DNA from: Prionace glauca
Lineage: Eukaryota; Chordata; Chondrichthyes; Carcharhiniformes; Carcharhinidae
Direction: 5' to 3'
DNA length: 64,000 nucleotides
Assembly (NCBI GenBank): GCA_037974335.1
Contig: CM075724.1
Location: forward strand, 72,224,850-72,288,849
A program made the position numbers and the translations under genes. The notes beneath the pieces are model-generated. The model worked only from the letters and a program-made list of their open reading frames with translations. It was not told the DNA's origin and made no database searches. Below, piece by piece: positions 11,040 through 20,160 of the stretch. The stretch's first letter is position 1. Each line of letters opens with the position of its first letter.

Positions 11040-12170
11040 TGGGTTCGATTTTTTTGAGTTTTTGGAGGAAGTAGAAGCGACATGGACAAAGAGGAATTTA
11101 TAGATATGTTCCGTTGAAACTTCCAGAAGACATTTGACTAGGTGTCACATTAAATGTTACCACGAAAACAAAGAGATCATAGTGTGAAGGGTATTACGTT
11201 AACATCTAACAAGGGTTGACCAACAATTGGAAACAGAGAGTAGGCATAAATGCTCATTGTCCTCCCTGCAAAATGTGGCGAGTAGAGTGTAAAGGAATCA
11301 ATGTTGGTGCCTCACCAATTTACAGCTTATAACAGTGACTTGACTGAAGTGATGGTTCCCAGATTTGCTGAAGATGAAGAGTGGTGGGAACATAAGTTCT
11401 GAACAGACGTTAGGCATCTGCAAAGGAATATAAGTAGGTTAAGTAAGTGGGTAAAAAAAAAATGGCAAATGGTGTATAATATGAGAAAATATGAAATTGA
11501 CCACTTTGGCAGAAACAATGAAAAAAAAATCAGACATCAAGGAGGTAAGTAGATTGTTCACCTTTATTGCAACGGGAACAGAATATAAATGTAGGGATAA
11601 ATTCCTGCAGCTCTCTACAGTGTTGCTGAGCTTATACCTGGGCTTCTGTGTAGAGTTTTCGTCTCTATAATTTAGAAATGATTAAATAACCTAGAAGTAG
11701 CTCAGGTAAGATTCACTCAGCTGACATCTGAGGTGGGAGGTGAGGTATGAGAAATATTTGACCAAACTGATCCTTTATTCATTGGAGTTTACACGATTGA
11801 GAGATGATCTCATTTAAGCATTCAAGATCCTGCGTGGAGACTCCAGGGTGAAGATTCAAAAGCTGTTTTCTCTTGTGAGGGAATAGGAACTCGTGGACAC
11901 AAATTTGAAAAACTAATTCTTTTATTTAAGATGGAAATTTCAAGTTTCATTTTTCTCTCTGGAAGTGTTGTGTGTCTTTTCCAGAGAGAGGTAGATGAAA
12001 GGTCTTCGAACATTTTTAAGGCAGAAGTAGATAGATTCTTGATTAAGAAGGAAGTCTATCGTTCCTGGGAGTAGACGGGAATGTGGAGCTGAGGCCTCAA
12101 TCACATCATTTTATTCAGTGGTCAAACAGCGAGCGGGAACGAATTTGTAAATCTGCTCTCAATTCATATA
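11040..12170 (+). mobile_element. Old B-like LINE, RT core to 3' end
   Basis: Follows CR1 order on the + strand: a palm-like region near 11100-11150, a GVGTSPIYSL-like remnant near 11310, a decayed FADD region near 11360, the GKWVKKKWQM-like stretch near 11440, and the C-terminal LIxxFKILRG region at 11800-11840. The 3'UTR follows near 12080. All frames are broken. Confidence 0.65.
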
Positions 12171-12564
12171 TTCGTATCAACGAGTGGGCAGGGCTTAGCC
12201 TTCTTCCGTTAGGGAAGGAATAAAAAATACATCTCTAAAACTTTGGCTGAAGAGCAGAAGACCTTCGTTCTGCGTTAGAGAGATCAATGTTCATTTCGGA
12301 TTAGCTGCCTGGTCACACTGCTGGATCGGCAAACCATTCCCAATTGTTAACAGTCGCAAGGACTTTCTGTCCATTTGACTTATGCGACATATCAAACTGC
12401 TGCTATTAAACCAACCCTCTGGTGGGTAGTTATATCAATCTTAGGAGGAACATCCTTCTTAGGAAAGATGGTCGCAAACATGTTGAAATAATGCCAGCAG
12501 TTACAGATTAAGGCAGAATAATAAATTGGTTGCTGTGGGGGCCAAACAGCGTCTCATGGGTGCC
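12171..12564. other. No gene or recognised repeat
   Basis: Unassigned sequence between an old LINE and a SINE. Nothing supportable seen. Confidence 0.5.
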
Positions 12565-12566
12565 TG

Positions 12567-12880
12567 GTTTACAGAACCCGGACAGCGCAGAAGGGGGCCA
12601 GTCAGTCCATCGAGTATGCAGACGAGATGTTTTTTTTACGCCGAACCTCGTCCGATTCTAGCAATACCCGCGCATTTGCCATGTCTGATTCACCTAATCT
12701 ACACGTTTTTGGACAATAAAGGGCAATTTACCATGGCAATCCACCTAACCTGCACATCTTTAACCTGTGGGAGAAAACCAGAGAACCCGGAAGAAACCTG
12801 CGCAGACACCGGGAAAACGTGCAAACTCCACACTGGCAATTACTGAAGTGAAGAATCGATCCTATCCGCATTATGCCATT
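12567..12880 (-). mobile_element. SINE1 copy
   Basis: Minus-strand copy: 3' end near ACAGAACCCGGACAGCGCAG at about 12571, middle with the ACCTAACCTGCACATCTTT phrase near 12745, and the tRNA-like head decayed near 12850-12880. Confidence 0.85.
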
Positions 12881-12939
12881 GTAAAGTTCCGTTCTCAATT
12901 TGTGACTTTTATAACGCCGTTGTGAATCATTGTAACTCT

Positions 12940-13135
12940 TCCTGAATAAGTGCAGGAAGCAGAACATTTGAATATTTTAAGGCAACGGTGGATAGATGTG
13001 CAAGGGATGTTCGGATATCGGGTGTAGACGGAATATAGGTTTAAGGTGACTATCAGATCAACCATGTTTTTATGGAATGGCTGAAAAGGCTCCAAAAGAC
13101 TGAATGGCCTGCTCCTACTCCTTGTTCACGTGTTA
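12940..13135 (+). mobile_element. Degraded LINE 3' UTR
   Basis: Carries the B-like 3' end phrases (TTTGAATATTTTAAGGCAAC near 12967, GAATGGCCTGCTCCTACTCC near 13101) without an intact tail. Confidence 0.6.
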
Positions 13136-13659
13136 TTAATTTGCGAAATTAGCCCTGAGGTGTGTTTAGCGAAAATGTATGGCCACTTTTGATGTATATG
13201 ATAGTGGGATAAAAACCTGACTGATGTGTACATTGCAGAACTTCAGCCCATTAGCACCATAACTCTCTGACATGTTATTTGTTTGTTGACCCTATCTTTA
13301 CCGTAAGTAGCGATGAAACAATGAGGTACAACTTACCCGATGCTGCCCGGAGAGAATTGCAGAACGACTCAGTATATATTTTCACACTTAAGTTTATTTT
13401 GCAGCGTTGCCCACCTACTGGGGAATCTGTGGAGTTTGCGAAAACGTAGGTAACAGTGAGATTCAGCAATATTTGCAACATTGCTTTCATTAGTCAAAAA
13501 TGCTCCGGCTATTTTTTTTTAAATTTAGTGTGTTGTCAATTTCTGCAGCAAATCAAGTTATTTGTTTTTGTCTTCCGATCAGTACATATTTATTACAGGC
13601 TATTCAGTGTTGAAAGTGACTTGAAGCAAAATATGTCATTTCCGAAAACAAAATGACCG
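13136..13659. other. No gene; upstream flank of gene 1
   Basis: AT-rich flank upstream of the first immunoglobulin-superfamily gene. No recognised repeat. Any distal regulatory elements cannot be identified by eye. Confidence 0.5.
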
Positions 13660-13665
13660 GATGAT

Positions 13666-13695
13666 AAACGTCACTGTGACGGCTTCCATATTAAA
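13666..13695 (+). promoter_or_regulatory. Putative promoter of IgSF gene 1: CRE-like inverted pair and TATA-like box
   Basis: AAACGTCAC starts at 13666. CGTCAC and GTGACG (13669-13681) form an inverted pair around one central T, giving two CREB/ATF-type half sites. TATTAAA follows at 13689-13695, 76 nt before the ATG. The ACGTCAC motif is exactly 97 nt before the start codon, as in gene 2. Function is inferred from position and sharing between the paralogues. Confidence 0.5.
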
Positions 13696-13764
13696 GGCAG
13701 TTAAACGTGCATTTGTTTGGCGAAGCTGGGAAATTCCGTTGTATTCAGCAAGAGCCTGATCACA

Positions 13765-13819
13765 ATGTTGAATAATAAGCTGATCCTGTGTTTCACTATC
13801 GTAGAGATAATGCAAGGAG
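13765..13819 (+). CDS. Gene 1 exon 1: signal peptide
   Basis: ATG at 13765 opens MLNNKLILCFTIVEIMQG, a hydrophobic leader, and the exon ends after one base of the next codon at the donor G|GTACCT. Length (55 nt) and phase match the leader exon of gene 2. The ATG lies 76 nt after the TATA-like box. Confidence 0.85.
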
Positions 13820-16800
13820 GTACCTGCTTATTTTCTGTCTTGTATCTCTCAACATAAACTTAAATATTTTGTTTCTTTCACAGATATGAACAGATATCTA
13901 CATTGAACTTTCGTAATCACACACCATCCTCCATACCCCCTCCCCTTACTACGAAATCTTCCCCAAACCCCTTGATATTTATGAAGTCAGTTTTAAAGTA
14001 TTTATACTTAATTGTTTCAGCAGATACTTCAAATCAAGTAATTCAACTTCCTGAAAGTCTGAGACAAATCCAAGGCACAAACGCCACTTTTCATTGTTCG
14101 GTACCGTACGCTCCAGAAGACTCGAATGTGACCTTCAAGTGGTTGAAAGAAGGCGAAAATCAATATCTGAGTACAGCCGCCGATCACCGAAAGGTTTTCG
14201 GCTTCACAAACACATTTAGTGGCTTTCTTCGCATCACCAATGTAAGCTTCCAGGATGCTGGAGTATATTACTGCTCGGTGCAACAATATGGCTACATAAC
14301 CGGAAGCGTGATTGGATCTAACTTAACTGTATGGGGTGAGTATCGAGATTTTGCAGAATGCATTATGTCATTGTGACTTATAAAACAGATCAAACATCAG
14401 ATAATAATTGCAATTATTAGATCAAATCATCATATCCACGCGATATTGGAAGATTTAAGAATTAACAATGGAAAGTACGAGCCATTTAATTTAGACATTC
14501 AGTTGTCTGAAAGGGCAAAGAAAAAAGTAGTTCAGGATGTTGGAAAAATTAAGAAATTACCGAAAATGCTGCAATTGGTAATCAGAAATGGCAGCATCAG
14601 TCAAGGGATCATCAGAGCTTCGATTTTGTCAGAACTGACAAAATAGCTCTTAGATTATCATTTGAAATCGCGGGCAAGATTTCCTATCACAGTGAGATAT
14701 CCCTAAAATGTCCAGGGAACCGACAACAAGGCCGCTAATTCAATACTTGAAGCGACCAACAACACATTCATTTTTCCGTTAAATACAACTACTAAGATTG
14801 CGACAAATATCGATCGCGACCATTTTCTCTGTAATGTAACTTGCAGAACCGTGATATTTGTGAATGTTACTCTGCCTGTGACGTGTGCAGAAAGAAATTC
14901 CATTCCAACCGTCTTGAAAACTGAAAATGCCCTCGTTTGCAATATCGCCAGAAATTAAATCGGTTCTTCTCGTCCGATTCACATCTAAGTTCTATTTTTA
15001 ATTTGTTTATAATCATTAAGATTCGTAGGAAAATGTTTTTTCCATACATCATATGTGACCACAAACACTTGATAATAATCGTTTGTAAACTTTTTTAAAA
15101 AGCTGTCATGTGACATCAAAGCGCCATAGATTTTATGTTCTGTTTTATAGTGCCTCCAAGCCAAGTGCAAATTCTCCCTAGTGACCCTCGAAGCGATTCA
15201 TCCGTATCCCTTGTGTGTGAGGCGTCCGCATTTTACCCTGACCGTATTGCACTCGTATGGTATAAAGGTGATATCGAAATCTCAACTGGGGTGTCTGTCT
15301 TGAAACAGCAAAACTCAGACGGATTGTACGAAGCTCGCAGCTTTTGGAAAGAGATACAGCCTGCTCCGATTGGAAGTGTTTACAGCTGTCTGGTCTCTCA
15401 TGTTACATTGGAAACTCCACTAGTTGTTACGCATGTTATTACATATTCTAACACAGGTACATGTCTACCAAGACAACCAAGATAGTCAGGCTCGAAGGGC
15501 TGGATGGCCTACTCCTGCACCTATTTCTTAAGTTCTTATGTTCTTATGTTCTTATGTCTTTAATACCTTACCGGTCAGAAACGACAACCACTTAATAAAT
15601 ACAAAGTACAATACATTCTCAATATTAGCGAGGCATCTTGAGGGCGGACGCAACACGGTTTCATTAAAGGGAAGTCGTGTCTCACAAATTTACTGGAGTT
15701 CTATGAGGATGTGTCTAGGGCAGTGGATAGAGGAGAGCCGGTGGATGTGGTCTTTCTGGATTTTCAGAAGGCGTTTGACAAGGTACCTCACAAGAGTTTA
15801 TTGCAGAAGGTCAGGGGACATGGAGTTGGGGGTAGGGTGTTAGCGTGGATAGAGGATTGGTTGTCAAATAGGAGGCAGAGAGTGGGGGTCAATGGAAGCT
15901 ATTCGGATTGGCGGTTGGTGACTAGTGGGGTGCCCCAGGGGTCGGTGCTGGGGCCTCAGCTATTTACCATTTATATAGATGATCTGGAGGAGGGAACCGA
16001 GTGCAGGGTGTCGAAATTTGCTGATGACACCAAGATTGGGGGAAAGGCAAATTGTGCGGAGGGTGTGGAGAGTCTGCAGAAGGATCCAGATAGGCTGGGC
16101 GAATGGGCCAGGAAATGGCAAATGGAATTTAATGTTGGCAAGTGTGAGGTGGTCCACTTTGGTAGGAGGAATGGTAGGAAGGACTATTACTCACGGGGCG
16201 AAAAACTGCAGCAGGCGACGGTGCAGAGGGACCTCGGGGTCCTTGTGCATGAGTCGCAAAAACACAGCTTGCAGGTGCAGCAGGTGGTCAGGAAGGCGAA
16301 TGGGCTGCTGGCCTTCATTGCGAAGGGGATTGAATATAAAAGTAGGGAGGTCTTGCTGCAGCTGTATAGGGCATTGGTGAGGCCGCAGCTGGAGTACTGT
16401 GTGCAGTTTTGGGCGCCGCACCTGCGCAAGGATATTTTGGCCCTGGAGGGAGTGCAGAGGAGGTTTACTCGGCTGATACCGGAGTTGAGGGGATTGAGCT
16501 ATGAGGAGAGGCTGAATAAATTAGGCTTGTACTCGTTAGAGTTTAGAAGAATGAGGGGAGGTCTCATTGAGACGTATAAGATGATGAATGGGATGGATAG
16601 GATAGAGGTGGAGAGACTCTTCCCGCTCAAAAAAGACAGTAGGACTAGGGGGCACAGCCTCAAGATAAAGGGGGGGGCAGTTTAGAACAGAGTTGAGGAG
16701 GAACTTCTTCACTCTGGTGAATCTCTGGAATTCTCTGCCCGTTGAAGTGGTGGAGGCTGCCTCGCTAAATATTTTTAAGAAACGGGTTGATGGGTTTTTG

Positions 16801-17871
16801 ATAAGAGAAGGGATTAAGGGTTATGGGGAGAGGGCGGGAAGGTGGAGCTGAGTCACGACAGATCAGCCATGATCTTGTTGAATGGCGGGGCAGGCTCGGG
16901 GGGCCAGATGGCCTACTCCTGCTCCTATTTCTTATTAACCAAAAGTTCTGCGCATATGTAGAACAGCAATCCTTGACTCCGTTTAAAAGGTTTTTATTTC
17001 TATATTTTTTATGAATGTAATATCATGTGATTGTATATTGTACACGCAATAGTGTGGTTGGGATTGGTGCGGGGAGTAATTGTCGCATACAATGGCAGCG
17101 AACTGGTAGCCCACACTTTATGTTGTTTTTATTTCACTGTAATATCTTCGATATAAAGAGGGTACCGCATTTTAAGGCGGATGACCATGTCTTCAAGTGG
17201 TTGCGCAGCGATAAATAGAATGGTGACAGAACTGAAAATTTCAGCTGCATACACAAATTAGATGAACTACGATTTCCCCCATGTAATCGAGCAGCCTATG
17301 CTGAGGCTTCAAATCATTAAAGAAAAACCTAAGAAATTACAATAAGTGACAGAATAAATTGTAATCGGAATATTCCGATCTTAAGAGCATTGATAAATGA
17401 CCAACAGACGTCAAGAGATGGGAAGGGGTGGTGGTTGGCGGGGCGGGAGGGGTGGCGGGACGGTAGTGTAGTGAGTGGGTGGTGGGAGGAGAGAGTTGGG
17501 GGGGTTCGGTGGTGTTGGTGAGAGGAATGGTGATGTGATGCATCGAATTGTTATAGAACAGACCACTCCGCCTGAAGAGTCATCGCAGCCGGTGAATAGC
17601 TGACTCTAACAAAAAAGAAAAGCAGAGATAAAAGTTCGTTAAACTTGCCTGTTAAATGTGCAATTATAGAAAGCATGATTAAAGGTGAAAAATATGTTCG
17701 CTTTGTGAACAGGTAATACACTTCATAATATTTGATCGTTTCTTGAATATTAATTTTGTAGACAATCAAATCTCCCGTCCTCTGCTGATTTCTGGATGTA
17801 TTGGATATGGTCTGATATGTCTACTCTTCAGTGTCTTAATTTGGAAGCGACGCCAGTTAAAGGATTTGTAG
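13765..17871 (+). CDS. IgSF gene 1: V-C1 transmembrane protein, 4 coding exons, 261 aa
   Basis: Exons 13765-13819, 14021-14335, 15151-15456 and 17762-17871, all joined in phase 1, give 786 nt with one stop. The product is a type I cell-surface protein. It has a signal peptide (about 1-19), a V-set domain (20-123; C44, W59, C103 in DAGVYYC), a C1-set domain (124-225; C146, FYP 151-153, W160, C203 in YSCLVSH), and a transmembrane helix (about 232-253). The cytoplasmic tail is KRRQLKDL, with no ITIM, ITAM or charged membrane residue. N-glycosylation sites lie at N39, N54, N92 and N119. The V exon includes strand G with a J-like GSNLTV, and no recombination signal follows it, so the gene does not rearrange. 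The C1 looks like SIRP, B7-H6, tapasin or Ig constant domains. Candidates are the MHC-linked VJ-C1 family or a B7-like ligand; orthology is unproven. A LINE B copy lies in intron 3. Confidence 0.88.
14021..14335 (+). CDS. Gene 1 exon 2: V-set domain with built-in G strand
   Basis: The acceptor TTGTTTCAG|CAGATAC leads into residues 19-123, and the donor is GG|GTGAGT. The acceptor could also lie three bases later without changing the frame. V hallmarks: C44, W59, a DAGVYYC motif ending at C103, and RKVF at 75-78, which gene 2 shares. Strand G ends in GSNLTVW; this resembles a J segment (GTxLxV) but lacks the FG of the canonical FGxG. Confidence 0.92.
15151..15456 (+). CDS. Gene 1 exon 3: C1-set domain
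   Basis: 306 nt between the acceptor TTTTATAG and the donor G|GTACAT. Diagnostic C1 pattern: C146-x-A-x-x-FYP, W160-YKG, and C203-x-V-x-H, with 57 residues between the cysteines, the same as gene 2. Such domains occur in antigen receptors, MHC, tapasin, SIRP and B7-H6. Confidence 0.92.
15488..15557 (+). mobile_element. Short LINE B 3' tail
   Basis: About 70 bp inside intron 3: CAGGCTCGAAGGGCTGGATG followed by several TTCTTATG microrepeats. A strongly 5'-truncated insertion. Confidence 0.8.
15558..15619. other. Short unassigned spacer in intron 3
   Basis: AT-rich sequence between two LINE B insertions; probably original intron. Confidence 0.4.
15620..16940 (+). mobile_element. LINE B, 5'-truncated, in intron 3 of gene 1
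   Basis: Starts at the RT region before HGFIKGKSC, runs through palm and C-terminal domain, and ends with CTCCTATTTCTTATT at the 3' terminus. High similarity to the copy at 31920-33504 shows it is young. It lies in the same orientation as the host gene. Confidence 0.95.
15711..16685 (+). CDS. LINE B reverse transcriptase, partial
   Basis: Open for 324 codons: DFQKAFDKVPH near residue 17, [14 protein letters not shown] near 68, the catalytic FADDTK near 101, and the CR1 C-terminal blocks FWAPHLRKD and LEFRRMRGGLIETYK. The frame is lost at an eight-G run near 16680, as in the copy at 32383. Endonuclease absent. Confidence 0.92.
   Translation: MSRAVDRGEPVDVVFLDFQKAFDKVPHKSLLQKVRGHGVGGRVLAWIEDWLSNRRQRVGVNGSYSDWRLVTSGVPQGSVLGPQLFTIYIDDLEEGTECRVSKFADDTKIGGKANCAEGVESLQKDPDRLGEWARKWQMEFNVGKCEVVHFGRRNGRKDYYSRGEKLQQATVQRDLGVLVHESQKHSLQVQQVVRKANGLLAFIAKGIEYKSREVLLQLYRALVRPQLEYCVQFWAPHLRKDILALEGVQRRFTRLIPELRGLSYEERLNKLGLYSLEFRRMRGGLIETYKMMNGMDRIEVERLFPLKKDSRTRGHSLKIKGGAV
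16941..17404. other. Intron 3 of gene 1, no recognised element
   Basis: AT-rich intron remainder without repeats that I can name. Confidence 0.4.
17405..17540 (+). repeat. G-rich low-complexity tract in intron 3
   Basis: About 135 bp of G-rich sequence with many GGG and GGGG runs on the coding strand, ending about 220 bp before the transmembrane exon. It could form G-quadruplexes in DNA or nascent RNA; the effect is unknown. Confidence 0.7.
17762..17871 (+). CDS. Gene 1 exon 4: transmembrane segment and short tail
   Basis: Acceptor AATTTTGTAG at 17761. In the required phase it reads DNQISRPLLISGCIGYG, then a further hydrophobic run to W253, then KRRQLKDL and TAG at 17869-17871. The only frame that follows exon 3 is open and hydrophobic, which strongly supports the call. 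A donor-like AG|GTAAGG begins three bases after the stop (17874), so the 3'UTR is probably spliced. Confidence 0.85.
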
Positions 17872-18044
17872 AGGTAAGGTAAATTAAACGCCATAAGTGA
17901 TCGTATGAGTTATGTCTGTTGTTATACGTCGACTAGATGTAAACGTAGCGAGAAAAGGGAACACTTATTTTCCATTGCAATGTTCACGGTTGATTTCAAC
18001 ACTGTGCCCTTGAAAAGATATAGACTTCGTTTGAGAAGAAACCA

Positions 18045-18985
18045 CGAGACTATAAGAAATACGAATAGCAGTAGGCCGTATGGCCCATAGAGCCTTTCCG
18101 ATCATTCAATGAGCATTGCTGATCCAACATTCCTCACGTTCACTTTCCTTCCCTCTCCCCTTAACCTTTGATTCGCTTACTGATCAAAATTCTATCTATC
18201 GCAGCCTTAAACATGCACAAGGACTCTGCCTGGAGTTCCAAAGAATGTAAAAAGTCTGACAACACCAGGTTTTAGTCCAACCGATTTATTTGATAATATT
18301 CTCACAAGCAAGCAAGCTTTCGGGGTTAGCCCCTTCGTCAGGTGAATGGAGAGTTCTGGCCTCAGACAGAGCATATAAAGCACAGACAGTTTAGAGATTG
18401 CTGATTAGAATGCGAATCCTTACACCTAACCTGCTGTTCAAGTCTTAAAGTGGATGATAATGTGAGTGGAAGGAGCACTGATCACAGTTTAAAGAGATGT
18501 GTATTGTCTCCAGACAGTACAGTAAGTGAGGTTTTGCAAACCCAGGCAAGTCACGGGGGTTACAGATAGTGCGACAAGAATCACAGCCCTCTAAAAGAAG
18601 AAACTTCTCCCCATCTAAGTCTGAACTTGGCACCTCTTTATTCTGAGACCATGCCCCCTGGTCGTAGCCTCTTTCATGAGGGAAGAAATCTTCCCAGAAT
18701 TCACCCTGTCAAGCCTCGAAAGTATCCTATATATTCCAGTGAGAGACCTCTCATTCTTCTAAATTCCAATGAGTAGAGTCCAACTTTTCTTTTTCTAACT
18801 TTCCTCTTACGACAGTCGTTCAATATCGGGGATCATCCTCGTAAACATTCCATGAATTGCCTCCAATTAAATAATATATTTCCTTACAAAAAATGCAGAC
18901 CAAAGCTGTTCGCTGTACTTCAGATGTGGTCTCACCTGTGCAATTTTAGCAAGATTAAACTGTATGACAAAAATTTACGACACCT
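18045..18985 (-). mobile_element. Old CR1-like LINE 3' region split by another repeat
   Basis: 18045-18240 and 18596-18985 are consecutive parts of a minus-strand LINE 3' region; ATGGCCCATAGAGCCTTTCC marks the 3'UTR and the second part holds the sequence encoding the C-terminal RT. The piece between is a different repeat. Frames are broken. Confidence 0.7.
18241..18595 (+). mobile_element. Terminal fragment of a Penelope-like or unclassified retroelement
   Basis: Begins with the phrase about CTGACAACACCAGGTTTTAG and continues with GAAAGCTTTCGGGG-like and AGCATATAAAGCAC phrases. The same terminus recurs at 45195-45310. I recognise it as a dispersed shark repeat that may be Penelope-like; the class is not proven here. 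Confidence 0.55.
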
Positions 18986-19615
18986 TCAGGACAATAAAAA
19001 ATGATAGTATTTCAATTGGCCCCACATAAAATGCAATCACGATTCATGCCTCACCTCTGCTGGTGAGAATACGTATAATTCTCTCTCTCTTACTTTCACG
19101 ATAGATGTTTTATAATCTGAAACAAATATATTAATGTAGAGTTCTGAATCAGTGCTGGCTTTTCTTAATTGAATCAAAGAAAATGTGTGTGATATTTTAC
19201 ACCTATGCAATGGCTTGTACGAAATGTATAAGAAGCCACATTTTGAAGATTTAATTCTAAACTTTACAATATATGGTTCTTGTGACTCTAAATATAAGGC
19301 CATGCTTCCGTCGTCCAATTAGAACTACTCACACGTAATTTCTACAAAAATATAATTGGCAATAACACATCATTCAGTCGCTGTTGAAAAAAAATACAGA
19401 ATAAATAGGAAGTTGTTTCTGGTGCAACAAAAATAATCCTGAATAATTGCACTCTGAGAGAATCTATACTTTGTGGATCAAGCATGTTTGAGGTCTATCA
19501 AACTTTCACATTGATGGTATAACTTCGCATTTGTGCACTGTGAGCTTAACTAATAAATATGTGTTGGTGCCCTTGCGCAGAACAGGTTGTATTGTAAGTT
19601 ACCCTATGCGTTTTC
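18986..19615. other. No gene or recognised repeat
   Basis: AT-rich with short meaningless frames. An AATAAA at 18993-18998 could serve as a polyadenylation signal for gene 1 if its last donor is not used. Confidence 0.4.
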
Positions 19616-19619
19616 TTTT

Positions 19620-20045
19620 CAAACAGATACATGGAGCGTAGGAGGCTGAGGGGTGACCTTATAGAGTTCTATACAATAGTGAAGGGCACAGATCAAGTAG
19701 GTAGTCAATATATTTTCCCAAAGGCAGGTGAGTCTAAAACTAGAGGGCACAGGTTTAACGTGAGAGGGGAGAGATACAAAAGTGCCCAGATGGGCACTTT
19801 TTTAACATAGAGGGTGGTGAGTGTCTGAAACAAGCTGCCAAAGATAGTAGCAGAGGCGGGTACAATTTTGTCTTTTATAAAAAGCATTTATATAGTTACA
19901 TGGATACGATGGGTATCGAGGGATATGGGCCAAATGCGGGCAATTGGGATTAGTTCAGGAGTATATAAAAAAGGGTGGCATAGACAAGTTGGGCCGAAGG
20001 GCCTATTCCCATGCTGTAAACCTCTATGACTTTATGATTCTATAC
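19620..20045 (+). mobile_element. CR1-like LINE 3' end (family F)
   Basis: C-terminal RT remnant (ERRRLRGDLIEFYTI-like, broken) then the 3'UTR GGGCCGAAGGGCCTATTCCC and a tail of TATGACTTTATGATTCTAT, the CR1-type ATTCTATG terminus. Confidence 0.8.
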
Positions 20046-20160
20046 ATGGTTGAAGATGTTAACATAGAACATAGAACATTACATAGAACATTACAGCGCA
20101 GAACAGGCCCTTCGGCCCACGATGTTGCGCCGACCAGTTACAAAACAATGACCCACTAGC

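Noticed and set aside
14336-14420. Recombination signal after the V exon of gene 1
   Set aside because: No CACAGTG-type heptamer with nonamer was seen; the exon ends at a splice donor instead.
14446-14646. 66-codon frame in intron 2 of gene 1
   Set aside because: No recognisable domain; lies in an intron and has no conserved partner in gene 2.
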